The translations under genes were made by a program, and so were the position numbers. Below are positions 16,657 to 26,378 of a DNA stretch of 64,000 nt, one piece after another. How positions within the stretch are numbered: position 1 is the first letter of the stretch; each line of letters begins with the position of its first letter. The notes beneath the pieces were generated by a model. The model saw only the letters and a list, made by a program, of their open reading frames with translations. It was not told the DNA's origin and ran no database searches. Origin of the DNA: Rhizobium sp. CG5 (GTDB taxonomy: Bacteria; Pseudomonadota; Alphaproteobacteria; Rhizobiales; Rhizobiaceae); the NCBI RefSeq assembly GCF_023701945.1, contig NZ_JABAEF010000025.1:1-64000 (forward strand). The letters run 5' to 3'.

Positions 16657-17910
16657 ATGAAATGCAGCCTCTTTAGAAGTCGCCTGTTTGCAGGCGCATG
16701 TCTGGCCATGACCGGTCTGTCGGTCCTGCCGACATTTGTTTTCGCACAAGAAGCAGACGTCATCCACTTCTGGACATCCGGGGCAGAGGCAAAGGCGGTC
16801 AAAGCCATTGCCGACGCCTACACCCAGAGGGGTGGGAAATGGATCGATAGCGCCGTTGTCGGCGGTCCTGCTGCGCGTGCCGCCGCCATCAACCGCATCG
16901 CTGGCGGAAACCCTCCGACGGCCATGCAGTGGACCAGCGTGCTTGCGCTTCGCGACCTCGCAAGCCAGGATCTGATCGCCTACCTCGACGACGACGCTGC
17001 AAAGGGCAACTGGAAGGCTGTGCTTCCTCCCCTTCTGTATGACCGGATTTCCTATGACGGCCATGTGATAGCGGCGCCGCTGAACATCCAGGCGTCCAAC
17101 ATGATGTTCTACAGCACCAAGATCTTCGCCGACCTGAAGATCGAACCTCCCAAGACTTGGGACGCGTTTTTTGTTGTCGCCGATAAGATCAAGGCTGCGG
17201 GCCTGACTGCGTTGGCGATCGGTATCCAGCGCCCCCAGATGCATTACTTGTTTCAGTCGGTCCTTCTGGGAACTGGCGGCAGTGATCACTATCGCAAGGT
17301 CTGGGTCGATCACGACACCGATGCGGCCGCTGATGCCAGCACGGTCAAGGCCTTCGAGGTTCTGCGCGGCCTGACCAACTACGTCGACTCCGGCAGCCCG
17401 AACCGCAAGTGGAACGATACGTCCTATTTGGTACAGAAGAACCAGGCTGCTATGCAGATCATCGGCGATTGGGCCAAGGCAGAGTTCGTCGTGGCCGGCA
17501 TGACGCCGGGCAAGGAGTTCGGCTGCACGCTCGCGCCTGGTAACGAGAACCATCTCATCACGATCGTCGATCTGATGGCTTTCCCGGCATCCGACCAGAA
17601 AGCAGCACGTGAGAAGCTTGTCGACACGGTGATGGATCCGGCAGTCCAGGTATCGTTCAATTCGATCAAGGGCAGCTTGCCGTCGCGCACCGATGCGAAG
17701 ATTGCCAATCTCGATATGTGCGGTGCGCTGACCGAGAATGTCGTGCGGCAATCACCACAGAACCTCGTGCCCGGCTATTCCGGCGTGTTCAGTGGCGATA
17801 CCGAAGGTGCGATCGGCGATCTGATCGTTCAATACTGGAACGACCCGAAAATCACTGCGCAGGACGCTGCAAAGAAGCTTGCCGACATCCTGAGCAAGAT
17901 CGACAAGTGA
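16657..17910 (+). CDS. Carbohydrate ABC transporter substrate-binding protein (family 1)
   Basis: About 417 residues. A signal peptide ends near VFAQ (residue 31). The mature start EADVIHFWTSGAEAKAV and the later GGNPPTAMQW match glucose/mannose-type family 1 binding proteins. ATG at 16657 (AGGGA in front) is favoured; a GTG codon lies 3 nt earlier. First gene of a plus-strand operon with two permeases, an ATPase and three enzymes. The sugar is unknown; Gfo/Idh and isomerase partners suggest an unusual sugar, glycoside or polyol. Confidence 0.92.
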   Translation: MKCSLFRSRLFAGACLAMTGLSVLPTFVFAQEADVIHFWTSGAEAKAVKAIADAYTQRGGKWIDSAVVGGPAARAAAINRIAGGNPPTAMQWTSVLALRDLASQDLIAYLDDDAAKGNWKAVLPPLLYDRISYDGHVIAAPLNIQASNMMFYSTKIFADLKIEPPKTWDAFFVVADKIKAAGLTALAIGIQRPQMHYLFQSVLLGTGGSDHYRKVWVDHDTDAAADASTVKAFEVLRGLTNYVDSGSPNRKWNDTSYLVQKNQAAMQIIGDWAKAEFVVAGMTPGKEFGCTLAPGNENHLITIVDLMAFPASDQKAAREKLVDTVMDPAVQVSFNSIKGSLPSRTDAKIANLDMCGALTENVVRQSPQNLVPGYSGVFSGDTEGAIGDLIVQYWNDPKITAQDAAKKLADILSKIDK

Positions 17911-17924
17911 TCGCTGGGAAGATC

Positions 17925-18785
17925 ATGTCAATACGAAATTTGCAGGCCAAGCTGGCGGTATTGCCGACGGTTGTCGTCATTGCGGTATGCTTCCTCGGAA
18001 GCATTTGCTGGACCGCCTACATCTCGCTGACCCGCTCGGGTATCATGCCGAACTACACGTTCGTCGGCTTCCAGCAATATGTCAGGCTGTTTTCCACCGA
18101 ACGCTGGATCGTGTCCTTCGGCAACATGTTCATTTTCGGCGGCCTCATGGTCGCCGGAACCCTTGTCCTCGGCGTCGGCCTGGCGATCATGATCGACAGC
18201 AAGATCCGGTTCGAATCCATATTTCGCACGATTTTCCTCTACCCCTTGTCGCTTAGCTACATCGTCACGGGTCTGATCTGGCAATGGCTGCTGACGCCGT
18301 CGATCGGGGTGCAGCAGTTCGTTCGCAGCCTCGGCTGGGAAAGTTTTACGTTCGACTGGATCATCCAGAAGGATTACGCGATCTACACGCTCGTTTTTGC
18401 GGCAGTGTGGCATCAGGCTGGCCTTATCATGGCCATCATCCTGGCCGGACTGCGCGGGGTGGACGAGGAAATCTGGAGAGCCACCAGGCTCGACGGCATC
18501 TCCAAGGCCCGGGTTTATGCCCAGGTGGTTCTGCCCATGCTGAAGCCGCTGATCATGACCTGCGTCGTCCTGCTGGCGATCGCCGTTGTCAAAAGCTACG
18601 ACCTCGTCGTTGCCATGACCGATGGCGGCCCTGGAAACTCATCGGATCTGCCAGGTCGGTTCGTCATCGACTACACGTTCGAACGCGCCAATCTCGGCCT
18701 CGCCTCGGCTGCCGCGATCACCATGCTGATCACCATTGTCGCGGTCATAACCCCATTGTTCTACACCAGGAAGGGGCAGCAGTAA
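17925..18785 (+). CDS. Carbohydrate ABC transporter permease (UgpA/MalF-like)
   Basis: 286 residues, six predicted membrane helices. The EAA loop begins EIWRATRLDGISKARVYAQ near residue 183, followed by VVLPMLKP. ATG at 17925, 14 nt after the binding-protein stop and behind GGGAAG. Its stop overlaps the next permease start as TAATG. Confidence 0.92.
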   Translation: MSIRNLQAKLAVLPTVVVIAVCFLGSICWTAYISLTRSGIMPNYTFVGFQQYVRLFSTERWIVSFGNMFIFGGLMVAGTLVLGVGLAIMIDSKIRFESIFRTIFLYPLSLSYIVTGLIWQWLLTPSIGVQQFVRSLGWESFTFDWIIQKDYAIYTLVFAAVWHQAGLIMAIILAGLRGVDEEIWRATRLDGISKARVYAQVVLPMLKPLIMTCVVLLAIAVVKSYDLVVAMTDGGPGNSSDLPGRFVIDYTFERANLGLASAAAITMLITIVAVITPLFYTRKGQQ

Positions 18786-19660
18786 TGGCGACATTCGACC
18801 GTACTGCCGGGTCGCCATTGGCCTACAAGCTGGCGATCTATGTGATCCTTATTCTCGTCGCGGCGGCATTTCTGCTGCCCCTATTCGTGATGGTCGTTAC
18901 CGCTCTCAAGCCGATGGATGAAATCCGATCCGGATCGATCTTCTCGTTGCCGGTGCAGCCGAGCCTCGATCATTTTGGCAAGGCCTGGTTTTCGGCGTGC
19001 TCAGGCCTTTCCTGTTCGGGCTTAAGCGAAGGGTTCTGGAACTCGATCAAGATCGTGGTTCCTGCAACGGCGCTTTCGGTGCTGGCGGGCGCCGTAACCG
19101 GATATGCCCTAGCGATGTGGCCGTTCCGCGGGGCAAAGGCTGTGATGACGGCGTTGATGATCGTCGCATTCATTCCCTATCAGGTGATCCTCTATCCGAT
19201 CGTGCGGATCTTCAGCACGGTCGGCCTGTACAACTCGCTGCCCGGCATCATCCTTATTCACATCATCTTCGGACTTCCGGTCATGACGATGATCTTCAAG
19301 AACTATTACATTGGCCTGCCGCAAGAACTGATCAAAGCGGCGCGGATCGATGGTGCCGGGTTCACGAGGATCTTCGTGAGCATCATCCTTCCAATGTCGC
19401 CGGGCATTCTCGCAGTCACGACGATGATGCAGTTCACCGCCATCTGGAACGACTACCTGCTTGGCCTGATCTTCGCGGGTCGTGACAACCTGCCGATGAC
19501 GGTGCAGCTCAACAACATCGTTCACGTCTCCATGGGCGAGATCGAATACAACGTGAACATGGCTGCCACGCTTCTGACGGCGCTGCCTCCGCTCCTCCTC
19601 TATCTCCTGTCCGGCCGCTATTTCGTGCAGGGCATCACCGCTGGCGCGGTCAAAGGATAA
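18785..19660 (+). CDS. Carbohydrate ABC transporter permease (UgpE/MalG-like)
   Basis: 291 residues with six predicted helices. The EAA loop reads LIKAARIDGAGFTRIF near residue 182. The C-terminus RYFVQGITAGAVKG is the classic MalG-type ending. ATG at 18785 shares one base with the preceding stop, showing translational coupling with the other permease. Confidence 0.93.
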   Translation: MATFDRTAGSPLAYKLAIYVILILVAAAFLLPLFVMVVTALKPMDEIRSGSIFSLPVQPSLDHFGKAWFSACSGLSCSGLSEGFWNSIKIVVPATALSVLAGAVTGYALAMWPFRGAKAVMTALMIVAFIPYQVILYPIVRIFSTVGLYNSLPGIILIHIIFGLPVMTMIFKNYYIGLPQELIKAARIDGAGFTRIFVSIILPMSPGILAVTTMMQFTAIWNDYLLGLIFAGRDNLPMTVQLNNIVHVSMGEIEYNVNMAATLLTALPPLLLYLLSGRYFVQGITAGAVKG

Positions 19661-19664
19661 CCCG

Positions 19665-20732
19665 ATGTCTGGAATTTGCATCAAGGATCTCAACAAGTGG
19701 CACGGCCCGCTGCACGTGCTGCAGTCCATCGACCTTCAGATCGATCCCGGCGAGTTCATCGTCCTGCTTGGGCCCTCGGGTTGCGGCAAGTCGACGCTTC
19801 TGAACGCCATCGCCGGCCTCGAGCCCATCAATAGCGGTTCGATTGACATCGGTGGCACCGATGTCACCGACGTTGATCCGAGCCGACGCGGCATTGCAAT
19901 GGTGTTTCAATCCTACGCGCTCTACCCAACCATGTCGGTGCGAAAGAACCTGTCCTTCGGCCTGACGGTCAACAAGGTCCCCAAGGCCACGATCAACGAG
20001 CGTGTCCATCGCGTTGCCAAGATGCTGCAGATCGAATCCTACCTCGACCGCAAACCTGCCGCCCTGTCCGGCGGGCAGCGTCAGCGCGTCGCCATCGGCC
20101 GCGCTCTCGTTCGTGAATCCAGCGTCTGCCTGTTCGACGAGCCTCTGTCCAACCTGGACGCCAAGCTGCGCACCGAGACGCGGGGCGAACTCAAGCGGCT
20201 GCATGCCTCTCTGGGTGCGACAATGCTTTACGTCACGCATGACCAGATCGAGGCGATGACCTTGGCAACCCGCGTCGCGGTCATGAAGGGTGGCAGGGTC
20301 GAACAATATGCGCCGCCGGAGGAACTCTACGAGAGGCCGGCCACGCTTTTTGTCGCGGGCTTTGTCGGCTCGCCTTCCATGAGCTTTCTGCAGGCGACGC
20401 TCAACAGCGACCGGACGCTCGATTTTGGCAGCCTGTCTCTCGATATGGGAGCTTATCCCTTTACCGCGCCGATGTCTGGCAAGGTCGTCCTCGGCTTGCG
20501 GCCCGAGCATATAACAATTGTCGAGGACCCGAGCCAACGGGGGATCGACGTGACGACCTTGTTTATCGAGCCGATGGGCGCGGACACGCTGTGCTGGTTC
20601 GAGGTCGAAGGCCAGAAATTCTCCGCACGGCTGAACCCGGTTCTTGCCCGTACACTCGGCAAGACTGCGCGCGTTCAGTTCGCACTCGAACGCGCGTCGT
20701 TGTTCGATGCCGCCACTGAAAAAAGGATTTGA
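19665..20732 (+). CDS. Carbohydrate ABC transporter ATP-binding protein (UgpC/MsmK-like)
   Basis: 355 residues. Walker A GPSGCGKST near residue 37, signature LSGGQRQRVAIGRA near 135, Walker B CLFDEPLSNLD near 155, switch THD, then a C-terminal TOBE/MalK-type regulatory domain with LRPEHI near 282. Energises the two permeases directly upstream (4-nt gap). The C-terminal domain is the sort that can contact regulators, but nothing specific is visible. Confidence 0.94.
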   Translation: MSGICIKDLNKWHGPLHVLQSIDLQIDPGEFIVLLGPSGCGKSTLLNAIAGLEPINSGSIDIGGTDVTDVDPSRRGIAMVFQSYALYPTMSVRKNLSFGLTVNKVPKATINERVHRVAKMLQIESYLDRKPAALSGGQRQRVAIGRALVRESSVCLFDEPLSNLDAKLRTETRGELKRLHASLGATMLYVTHDQIEAMTLATRVAVMKGGRVEQYAPPEELYERPATLFVAGFVGSPSMSFLQATLNSDRTLDFGSLSLDMGAYPFTAPMSGKVVLGLRPEHITIVEDPSQRGIDVTTLFIEPMGADTLCWFEVEGQKFSARLNPVLARTLGKTARVQFALERASLFDAATEKRI

Positions 20733-20733
20733 A

Positions 20734-21510
20734 ATGACCAAAGGCACTGCAGAACCGACACTCTCCGTCCAGCTTTATACGCTGCGGGAACTCGGCGAAC
20801 TGGACCTCATTCTGGATGCCGTCGAGGGCGCCGGATATCGCAATGTTGAACTGATCGGCACTCATCTGGATGACGCCGGGGGTCTGGCGGCAAAGCTTGC
20901 TGCCCGGGGGCTCTCTGCATCGTCCAGCCATGTCAGTATGGCGGCGCTGCGCGAAAAACCGGAGGCCATCCTCGATGCGTGCCACACGCTCGGCTTCGAG
21001 CACCTGTTCATGCCCTCGGTGCCGGCGCCGGAGAGACTGTCGCCAGCCGCCTATTGGCAGGATCTGGGCCTGGAACTCGGCAAGCTTGCAGACCGTTTCG
21101 CCACATCCGGCATTCGGCTCGGTTATCACAATCACAATTGGGAAATGGTCGAGAAGGAGGACGGCCGGATCGCCCTCGACATCCTGTTCGATGCCGCAGG
21201 CGCCAGCCCGCTTTCATGGGAGGCCGATATCGCCTGGATCGTTCGCGGTGGGCTTGATCCGCACAAAGTGGTGCCGCAGCACAAGGGCCGTATGGCCGCC
21301 GCTCATGTCAAGGACCTGGCTGCGGATGGCCAGAACCTCGATGAAGCGGGCTGGGCCGATGTGGGCCATGGCGTGCTCAACTGGACCAAACTGTGGCAGC
21401 TCTGCCTCGACAACGGTGCCGGCCTGATGGTCGTCGAACATGACAAGCCGCTCGATCCGGTCAAGTCCGTCACCAACAGCTTCAACTATATCACGCGCAA
21501 AAAGGTTTGA
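20734..21510 (+). CDS. Sugar phosphate isomerase/epimerase (TIM barrel)
   Basis: 258 residues. Barrel and metal-site motifs include GYHNHNWEM near residue 131, SWEADIAWI near 165, AAHVKDL near 190 and VVEHDKP near 233. This HNHN form is common in IolE/IolH-like and keto-sugar lyase/isomerase relatives. ATG at 20734 is one base after the ATPase stop. It works with the following Gfo/Idh enzyme on the imported sugar. Confidence 0.88.
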   Translation: MTKGTAEPTLSVQLYTLRELGELDLILDAVEGAGYRNVELIGTHLDDAGGLAAKLAARGLSASSSHVSMAALREKPEAILDACHTLGFEHLFMPSVPAPERLSPAAYWQDLGLELGKLADRFATSGIRLGYHNHNWEMVEKEDGRIALDILFDAAGASPLSWEADIAWIVRGGLDPHKVVPQHKGRMAAAHVKDLAADGQNLDEAGWADVGHGVLNWTKLWQLCLDNGAGLMVVEHDKPLDPVKSVTNSFNYITRKKV

Positions 21511-21511
21511 C

Positions 21512-22648
21512 ATGCAAGCGACGACGATTGGCATCATCGGATGCGGGGTCATCAGCAATTCCTATTTGACGGGCGCTGCACGGTCCAAGATTCTCACCGT
21601 CAAGGGTGTCGCCGACCTGCGCCGCGAGGCGGCCGAGGCAAGGGCTGCCGAACACAATTGCCAGGCGATGACGGTCGAGGAACTGCTGGCAGATCCCGAA
21701 ATCGAGATCGTCATCAACCTGACGATTCCTGGTGCTCATGCGGAGATCGACGGCAAGATCATCGAGTCGGGCAAGCACGTCTATTCGGAAAAGCCGTTGG
21801 TCGCCAGCCTGGGCGATGCAAAGCCGGTTCTGGACGCGGCCGAAGCCAAGGGATTGCGTGTCGGCTGCGCACCGGACACCTTTCTGGGGGCAAGCCACCA
21901 AGCCTGCAGGCGGGCGATCGATGACGGCCTGATCGGCAGGGTGATCGGCGGCAGTGTCTGTGTTGCAACGCGTGGCATGGAACACTGGCATCCCGATCCT
22001 CGCTTTTTCTACAAGCTGGGCGGCGGTCCGCACCTCGATATCGGGCCCTACTACATCACCCAATTGGTCAATCTGCTCGGCCCCGTCGCCTCGGTTTCGG
22101 CGATGGCGACCAAGGGGTTCGAGACGCGCACGATTACCAGCGACGCGCTGAACGGCACGCAGTTCGAGGTCGAGGTGCCGACGACGATCAATGGCAGCCT
22201 GCTGTTCAGGTCCGGCGCCAATCTAGCGATCACCACATCCTGGGATGTGATGAGCACAAGGCGGCCGGGCATCGAAATCTACGGCACGGAAGGCAGCCTG
22301 CAGAACCCCGATCCGAATTTCTTCGGTGGCGTTCCTGAAGTCGCGGTGCATGGTGAGCCGTGGAAGGCATTGGCGACCGAGGAGTTCGCTTTCGGCACGA
22401 ACAACCGCACCACCCGGGCGGGGCGCGAGGTTGCCGATTACCGCATCATCGGCCTCATCGACATGGCGGCGGCGATCCGGGAAAAGCGCGAGCACCGCGC
22501 CAACGGCAAGCTGGCCTTGCATGTGCTTGAAGTGCTCGACGCGCTCGAAGAGTCATCGCGAACCGGCATGCATGTCAAAATCGGCAGGCTGTGCGAACAG
22601 CCATTGCCTGTGTCGAAAGGCCAGGACGAAAGCGTGTTTCTCGGCTGA
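21512..22648 (+). CDS. Gfo/Idh/MocA-family oxidoreductase
   Basis: 378 residues. Nucleotide motif GIIGCGVISNSY near residue 6, EKPLV near 93 with the conserved lysine, and GGGPHLDIGPYYI near 168, the usual active-site region. It is a second, distinct Gfo/Idh enzyme in the window, paired with the isomerase one base upstream. Probable role: NAD(P)-linked oxidation of the transported sugar or derivative. Confidence 0.9.
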   Translation: MQATTIGIIGCGVISNSYLTGAARSKILTVKGVADLRREAAEARAAEHNCQAMTVEELLADPEIEIVINLTIPGAHAEIDGKIIESGKHVYSEKPLVASLGDAKPVLDAAEAKGLRVGCAPDTFLGASHQACRRAIDDGLIGRVIGGSVCVATRGMEHWHPDPRFFYKLGGGPHLDIGPYYITQLVNLLGPVASVSAMATKGFETRTITSDALNGTQFEVEVPTTINGSLLFRSGANLAITTSWDVMSTRRPGIEIYGTEGSLQNPDPNFFGGVPEVAVHGEPWKALATEEFAFGTNNRTTRAGREVADYRIIGLIDMAAAIREKREHRANGKLALHVLEVLDALEESSRTGMHVKIGRLCEQPLPVSKGQDESVFLG

Positions 22649-22744
22649 ATTTCATTTTCGCGAAACAGCATCAACGATGTTGGACGGGCGGCGGTGCGGG
22701 TAGTGCCCCGCCACCGAGAACCTGCGACCAAAGGGTAAGGGACG

Positions 22745-23371
22745 ATGGCGACCGACCGCATTGAATACTATTTCTGGATCAACTCCGACTGGGCCTATTT
22801 CGGAAACCCGCGCCTTGCCGAGATTGCCGAAAAATACAGTCTCGCGATCGATTATTATCCGATCGATTTCACGACTGTCTTCGACAGGACGGGTGGACTG
22901 AAGCTGCCTCTGCGCGCAAAAGAGCGGCAGGACTACCGCTTGCTGGAGATGGTGCGCTACCGCGACATTCTCGGCATGCCGATCAATCTTAAGCCGAAAT
23001 ATCCGGCAACAAACGCGCAACTTCCGTCGTTTTTTGTGATTGCCGCGCAAAAGCTGGGTCTGCCGCTGCATGCCCTCGTCCACCGGATTATGATTGCCCG
23101 CTGGGTGGAAGACCGCAACATCGAGGATATGGCCGTCCTGACCGACATCAGCGACAGCCTCGAATTGCCAACCAGGGAGATTGCCGCCCTTTCGAGCGCC
23201 GTGGAGATCAGCGAGACGTACTTCCGATATACCGAGGAGGCGATCGGCAAGGGCGTGTTCGGTGCGCCGTTCTATTTCTTCGATGGAGAAGGGTTCTGGG
23301 GACAGGACAGGCTTGAGCTGCTGGAGAGGAAAATCCAACTGTCCGGCCTTCCTGTAAAACCTGAAAAATAA
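22745..23371 (+). CDS. DsbA-like / 2-hydroxychromene-2-carboxylate isomerase family protein
   Basis: 208 residues of the kappa-GST/HCCA isomerase type: N-terminal thioredoxin-like strand IEYYFWINSDWAYFGNPRL with serine in the active-site position, a helical insert, and GVFGAPFYFFDGEGFWGQDRLE near the C-terminus. Classical members isomerise hydroxychromene carboxylates in aromatic degradation using glutathione. Here it ends a sugar operon (96-bp gap), an odd place for the named activity, so the true substrate is open. Confidence 0.8.
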   Translation: MATDRIEYYFWINSDWAYFGNPRLAEIAEKYSLAIDYYPIDFTTVFDRTGGLKLPLRAKERQDYRLLEMVRYRDILGMPINLKPKYPATNAQLPSFFVIAAQKLGLPLHALVHRIMIARWVEDRNIEDMAVLTDISDSLELPTREIAALSSAVEISETYFRYTEEAIGKGVFGAPFYFFDGEGFWGQDRLELLERKIQLSGLPVKPEK

Positions 23372-23508
23372 ACCTTCGCGATCGGCGGAAGCGGTGATCC
23401 AAGCCGCGGCACGCCTTGTCTCATCAGCCTCGGTTCAAGCATCAGGATTTTCTTGCAGACGGCTTGCGAAAGTCCCGCAGGATGAAGGCATTGCCGCTAC
23501 CCATTGCT

Positions 23509-24309
23509 TCAGAAAATTTTGTGCTTTGCGTCTGCGACATTCGATACTCGCTTGCGCCTGCCGGTGGGTGTTGCCGTGGCTTCTAGCGCAATATCGCGTT
23601 GCATGGCCTCGACGCGGCGTTTCCTGGCGCTGGCGATGTGGCGGCGCATCATGATTTCGGCGAGATCAGCATCCCGGTCGACAATGGCGTCGTAGATGCG
23701 CTTGTGCTCCACCACGGCACGCTGACGCAGCTCGAAGCTGTCATTGCGGCTGCGATAAAGGCGCAAAAGCGGATAGAGTTCTTCACAGAGCAGCTTTATC
23801 AGCAGATCGTTCTGGCTGGATTGGGCAATCTGGAAATGGAAGTCCCTGTCGACGGTGCCCAGCGCATTGTGTTGCCCTGGCTCCAGCCCTGCAAGCCCGG
23901 CCTCGTGGTGTTCGATCGTTTCACGCAGCCTGACGAAATCGGAAGGCGTCATTTTGATCGCCGCTTCTCGCGCAGCAAGGCCTTCCAGCATTTCGCGCAC
24001 ACTGAAGAGGGAAGACAGTGTTTCCGGGGTGGCTTCGGTCACCCGCGCCCCCTGGTTTGCGGTACGAGTTATCAAACGACGCTCTTGAAGCCGATGCATG
24101 GCTTCTCTGAGCGGACCGCGACTGACGCCGAACCGTTGGGCCAGCGCCGGTTCGCTGATTTTCGAGCCCAGAGGAATTTCCCCCATGAGAATGGCCTCGG
24201 TGAGTTGGTGAAACAGTCGCTCAGCCAGGGTTCCCTCTGCGTCCATGCCGCCGTGCTGAATATCCGCCGTCTGCATCTTGATGTGATCCATACCCAATGG
24301 CTGCCTCAT
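23509..24309 (-). CDS. GntR-family transcriptional regulator, FCD domain
   Basis: About 266 residues. Winged helix at about 27-90 (EPALAQRFGVSRGPLREAM, then GARVTEATPE), then a helical FCD ligand domain (about 100-225) typical of organic-acid sensors. Several in-frame ATGs near the start (24309, 24291, 24276) leave the exact start open. It is the last gene of the minus-strand tct block and probably controls it; TGTCAACA-containing sites upstream of tctB are candidate operators. Confidence 0.88.
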   Translation of the reverse strand: MRQPLGMDHIKMQTADIQHGGMDAEGTLAERLFHQLTEAILMGEIPLGSKISEPALAQRFGVSRGPLREAMHRLQERRLITRTANQGARVTEATPETLSSLFSVREMLEGLAAREAAIKMTPSDFVRLRETIEHHEAGLAGLEPGQHNALGTVDRDFHFQIAQSSQNDLLIKLLCEELYPLLRLYRSRNDSFELRQRAVVEHKRIYDAIVDRDADLAEIMMRRHIASARKRRVEAMQRDIALEATATPTGRRKRVSNVADAKHKIF

Positions 24310-24363
24310 GTCGTCTTGGAGCGCAATATTACGGTCGTTTGGCCGGTTTGATAAGCCTTGACG

Positions 24364-25410
24364 TCAATTGCGATTGCCTGCCAGCAGGCGATGAATGGAG
24401 GGACCTGCAAGCACAACGTAAATTGTGCGAAAGACATGGCAGGTCACGACGAATGCGACTTCGATATTGGCTGCAAAGGCGATGATGCTCATCTCAGCAA
24501 AGCCGCCGGGCGCAAAAGCCAGAAACAACGCGGCAAATGATTGATGGACGAGAATGCTGGTGGCCTCTGCGGCCGCGAGCGCCAGACCGATGAGGATCGA
24601 GGTCCAGAAAACGCCTTGTATCAGAGCAAGACGTGCTTCGTGAAACTTGATGCCGGCAAATCGCGCGCCGGTGATGCAGCCGATGATGACCTGCATCCCG
24701 GCCACCAGCCACGCAGGTGGGGCAACGGCGGTTATCGCCACGCCATGGGCACAGGCGCTGAACAGCAAAGGCATGATCATGATACCGCCAAAAGAGCGCA
24801 AGGGACGCCCCGCCACGTATCCAAGTCCCGCGCATGCCAGCAAGATCAGCCAGTCGGCGGCGCTGGCAGAGGTGCGGTCGGCAACGGGTGCGGCGCCCCT
24901 CGCGAGATTGACATCCGTCATCAACATCAAGAGAATCGGTACGACAGACACGACGATGATGATGCGGACCGAATGAACGAGCACCAGCTTGCGGACATCT
25001 GCGCCGAACTGCCCGCCCAGCAGTGTCATTTCGCCAAGCCCACCCGGCATGGAGGCGAAAATGGCGGTTGAGCGATCATAGCCAAGCCGACGGAAAAAAT
25101 AGAAGCCGCAGGTGGTGACCAGTAGAAAGAAGATGACCAGTATCGGCACCAGAACCCACCAACTGGTGATCGTCTGCGCGACCACTGGCGTGAATGCGCT
25201 TCCGGCCATAACGCCGATGACCGGGCGCGCGCCATCGCGGAAAATGGGCGGTAAGACCCGGCTTCGGTCGTAGAAGGAAAGAAGTGCTGCCCCGAACATC
25301 GCTCCCAATGTCCAGGGCAGTGGAAGATGGAGCAGGCGGAACAGAAGTCCGCCTGCAACCCCCGCTGCCAGGACCAGCAGGACAGTGAGGGTTTTTGCCC
25401 TGAGAGGCAT
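24364..25410 (-). CDS. AbrB-family membrane protein (PF05145 type)
   Basis: 348 residues and about ten hydrophobic helices, arranged as two similar halves. The repeated MPGGLGEM (near residue 128) and APGGFAEM (near 308) motifs identify the AbrB/ammonia-monooxygenase-like transporter family often encoded beside TctABC systems. ATG at 25410 overlaps the TctC stop by one base. Its role in these loci is not established; export or an accessory transport function is likely. Confidence 0.85.
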   Translation of the reverse strand: MPLRAKTLTVLLVLAAGVAGGLLFRLLHLPLPWTLGAMFGAALLSFYDRSRVLPPIFRDGARPVIGVMAGSAFTPVVAQTITSWWVLVPILVIFFLLVTTCGFYFFRRLGYDRSTAIFASMPGGLGEMTLLGGQFGADVRKLVLVHSVRIIIVVSVVPILLMLMTDVNLARGAAPVADRTSASAADWLILLACAGLGYVAGRPLRSFGGIMIMPLLFSACAHGVAITAVAPPAWLVAGMQVIIGCITGARFAGIKFHEARLALIQGVFWTSILIGLALAAAEATSILVHQSFAALFLAFAPGGFAEMSIIAFAANIEVAFVVTCHVFRTIYVVLAGPSIHRLLAGNRN

Positions 25411-26378
25411 CAATTGGCAGCCAATCCCAATGCGCTCAGGATTTCTTTGGCACTGGCCGTCTCTTTCTGGATGAAGGCCTGATAGTCTGCCTCATTCAGA
25501 TACATGTCGAGCCAGCCGCGTTCCTGTAGGATCTGTTTCCAGCGTGGTGTTTCTTTCATCTTCTCGACAAAGTCCGAAATTGCTTTGGCCTGGGCCTCAT
25601 CGAGGCTTTTGTGGACCGAAATACCGCGCCAATTGGCGAAGACAACGTCGTAGCCGAGTTCGCGCAGGGTTGGTGCATCCACGCCCGGTAGACGTTCAGG
25701 CGAGGCTACGGCGAGAATCTTCAACTTTCCGGCCTGGACCTGCGTCAGGAAGTCCTGCAGCCCGCCGCCCACAACCGTTGCCTGACCGTTCAACGCCGAT
25801 ACCACGACCTCGCCCGTGTTCGGGTGCGGAATGAAGTTGACCTGCTTTGGCTCTAGGCCAGCCTGTTTTGCAAGGCGAGCGAAGAAGATGTTTTCGGTCG
25901 ATCCGGGCGATCCGCCACCCCAGGCGACGCTTCCCGGATTGGCCTTGAACGTCTCCATCAGATCCTTGAAGGACTTGAGGTCGGAATCGGCGCGCGTCGC
26001 GATCACCTCATATTCGCCTGCCAATCGCACCAGCGGGCGCACATCTGCCAGGGTTACAGGTGTCTTGTTGGTCAGCGGGAAAAACACTGTACCGGCACCT
26101 TGCACGACGATGGCGTTGCCATTGCCTTCCTTGCTGGTCACGAATTGCGAGATCGCGACAAAGCCGCCGCCGCCGGGGATGTTGGTGACTTTGACGGACG
26201 GCGCCAACTTTTCGAGGCGAACCGTCTCTTCGATGGCGCGCGCCACCTGGTCCAGCCCGCTGCCCGGTCCGCCTGGCACGGTCACATCGAGGTTTTTGAT
26301 ACTTTGCGCTCCGGCTTGCAATGCCGGCATGGCAAGAGTGGTGGCAAAAGCTGCCAGTAACAGTCTGCGTGAGATCAT
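25410..26378 (-). CDS. Tripartite tricarboxylate transporter binding protein (TctC/Bug family)
   Basis: 322 residues. Signal peptide MISRRLLLAAFATTLAMPA ends near AGAQ. The Bug-family pattern follows: VTVPGGPGSGLDQVAR, then VTNIPGGGGFVA and the carboxylate-binding GGGSPGST region near residue 150. It binds tri- or dicarboxylates in the periplasm for TctA/TctB. ATG overlaps the preceding lyase stop as ATGA. Confidence 0.92.
   Translation of the reverse strand: MISRRLLLAAFATTLAMPALQAGAQSIKNLDVTVPGGPGSGLDQVARAIEETVRLEKLAPSVKVTNIPGGGGFVAISQFVTSKEGNGNAIVVQGAGTVFFPLTNKTPVTLADVRPLVRLAGEYEVIATRADSDLKSFKDLMETFKANPGSVAWGGGSPGSTENIFFARLAKQAGLEPKQVNFIPHPNTGEVVVSALNGQATVVGGGLQDFLTQVQAGKLKILAVASPERLPGVDAPTLRELGYDVVFANWRGISVHKSLDEAQAKAISDFVEKMKETPRWKQILQERGWLDMYLNEADYQAFIQKETASAKEILSALGLAAN

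Noticed and set aside
19650..20747. Minus-strand frame of 365 codons
   Set aside because: Antisense of the sugar transporter ATPase gene, whose motifs are complete.
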